DNA of 64,000 nt from Candidatus Zixiibacteriota bacterium (GTDB lineage Bacteria; Zixibacteria; MSB-5A5; GN15; JACZUZ01): positions 62,001-126,000 of the forward strand of contig JAJRPJ010000006.1 in NCBI GenBank assembly GCA_024280835.1, in the 5' to 3' direction. The notes below the pieces were generated by a model. The model did not search any database and had not been told where the DNA came from. It was given only the letters and a program-made list of their open reading frames with translations. Below, in pieces: positions 63,416 to 64,000 of this stretch; the stretch's first letter is position 1; the number at the start of each line of letters is the position of its first letter. The position numbers and the translations under genes were made by a program.

Positions 63416-64000
63416 TTACCTGCGCAATAAGTAAATCGTGTAGACCACATAACCGATGAGCAATAGCGCGCCATGCCAGCGCTGAATTGTATGTGAGCGC
63501 ATTCTAATTAGTATTACCAAGGCCAATGCCGCAGCGCTCATCGTTGCCAAATCAATCCAAAATCCATTATCAAGAGCTCCGAGAGAGATTGGTGAAACTG
63601 TGGCAGTGATACCTAAAACAATCAGGATGTTAAAAATATTTGAGCCCATGACATTGCTGATAGCAATGTCATCTTCTTTTTTGACGACAGCGATGACGGT
63701 TGTCACTAATTCAGGGAGTGAGGTTCCGATGGCGACAATAACGATACCAACCACCATCGGAGACATTCCGAGTATTTCACTCAACTGAATTGCGCCTTTG
63801 ACGAACAAATCAGCGCCATAGACCATCACCCCTAGTGAGACAATTCCAATAATTGAATGTAGAACCCAGCTTCGGTCGCTTGAGCTGACTACGCTTTTTG
63901 GATGGGTCGCGCTGTTTTTGCGCTCTTTCATGGCTGTGAATATCAAATAGGCTGTGTAGATAATTCCTAGAGCCAAACCGATAATGCCCTCGATTCTTGA
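63416..64000 (-). CDS. Calcium/sodium antiporter, CaCA family, C-terminal part
   Basis: The minus-strand frame is open from the stop at 63416 to the window end, so the 5' part is missing. The 194 visible residues hold the second alpha-repeat of a YrbG-type exchanger: GADLFVKGAIQLSEILGMS, VVGIVIVAIGTSLPELVTTV (GTSLPE core) and DDIAISNVMGSNIFNILIVLG, then further membrane segments. It exchanges Na+ or H+ for Ca2+ across the inner membrane. Convergent with the GNAT gene. Confidence 0.93.
   Translation of the reverse strand, partial: SRIEGIIGLALGIIYTAYLIFTAMKERKNSATHPKSVVSSSDRSWVLHSIIGIVSLGVMVYGADLFVKGAIQLSEILGMSPMVVGIVIVAIGTSLPELVTTVIAVVKKEDDIAISNVMGSNIFNILIVLGITATVSPISLGALDNGFWIDLATMSAAALALVILIRMRSHTIQRWHGALLLIGYVVYTIYLLRR

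Overview
The window looks like the replication-origin region of a free-living, didermic bacterium of moderate GC content (I judge mid-40s percent by eye). Several features point to the FCB superphylum, with a Zixibacteria-like lineage as my best guess: a secreted subtilase carrying the FlgD-like C-terminal sorting domain (NPFNP ... GQKV ... KMILLK), many lipoproteins, outer-membrane beta-barrels, an RND efflux operon and c-type cytochromes with unusual heme motifs. This placement is inference; no rRNA or other phylogenetic marker RNA is present. I found no tRNA, rRNA, CRISPR array, insertion sequence or prophage.

Layout. 1-3576: 3' end of ileS, a TraR/DksA zinc-finger protein, lspA and a double-MIP18 Mrp ATPase. 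3577-9074: origin block, with a DnaA-box cluster, dnaA, an AT-rich oriC with a recognisable basal unwinding element, dnaN and recF. 9107-10911: a lone sugar-type ABC ATPase and a small secreted protein. 10936-14127 (minus): mutM, an IscU/NifU scaffold, birA and nadC. 14288-17614: membrane proteins, an unexplained structured intergenic element, a YceI-like protein decorated with Asn-Pro-Cys repeats, a possible Cys-containing small protein, and yajQ. 17714-21123 (minus): a TetR/SDR/membrane-protein cluster and a secreted protein. 21178-24844 (minus): an aminotransferase-transketolase operon. 25147-28496 (plus): TPR protein, alpha/beta hydrolase, GNAT acetyltransferase and M19 dipeptidase. 28687-29198 (minus): an ArsR-type regulator with a Cys-rich tail, followed by a 16-codon Cys-rich ORF. 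29472-32788: a large M14 peptidase and a small membrane protein.

32857-34743 (minus): a minimal histidine kinase and CheV. 35090-37539: divergent enoyl-CoA hydratase and BoxB/PaaA-like diiron protein. 37641-38795: GH5 lipoprotein. 39117-45738: TetR plus a complete RND efflux operon (adaptor, pump, TolC-like channel). 45742-48810: subtilase. 49066-53123 (minus): sugar-nucleotide epimerase, LegB-like dehydratase and GT-C glycosyltransferase for surface polysaccharide. 53233-54690: AGCS symporter. 54919-57174 (minus): a heme-motif beta-barrel protein and two CX4CH cytochrome lipoproteins, a likely electron-transfer set. 57437-64000: enolase, lipoproteins including a HEAT-cyclophilin fusion, a GNAT protein and a truncated Ca/Na antiporter.

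The observations most likely to be new are: the NPC-repeat YceI protein; the ArsR plus Cys-rich micro-ORF pair; the CX4CH lipoproteins with the heme-tagged porin; the structured intergenic element with mutually exclusive stems at 14875-15006; and a strong excess of the palindrome RGCGCY, which recalls iterated palindromes such as HIP1 of cyanobacteria.
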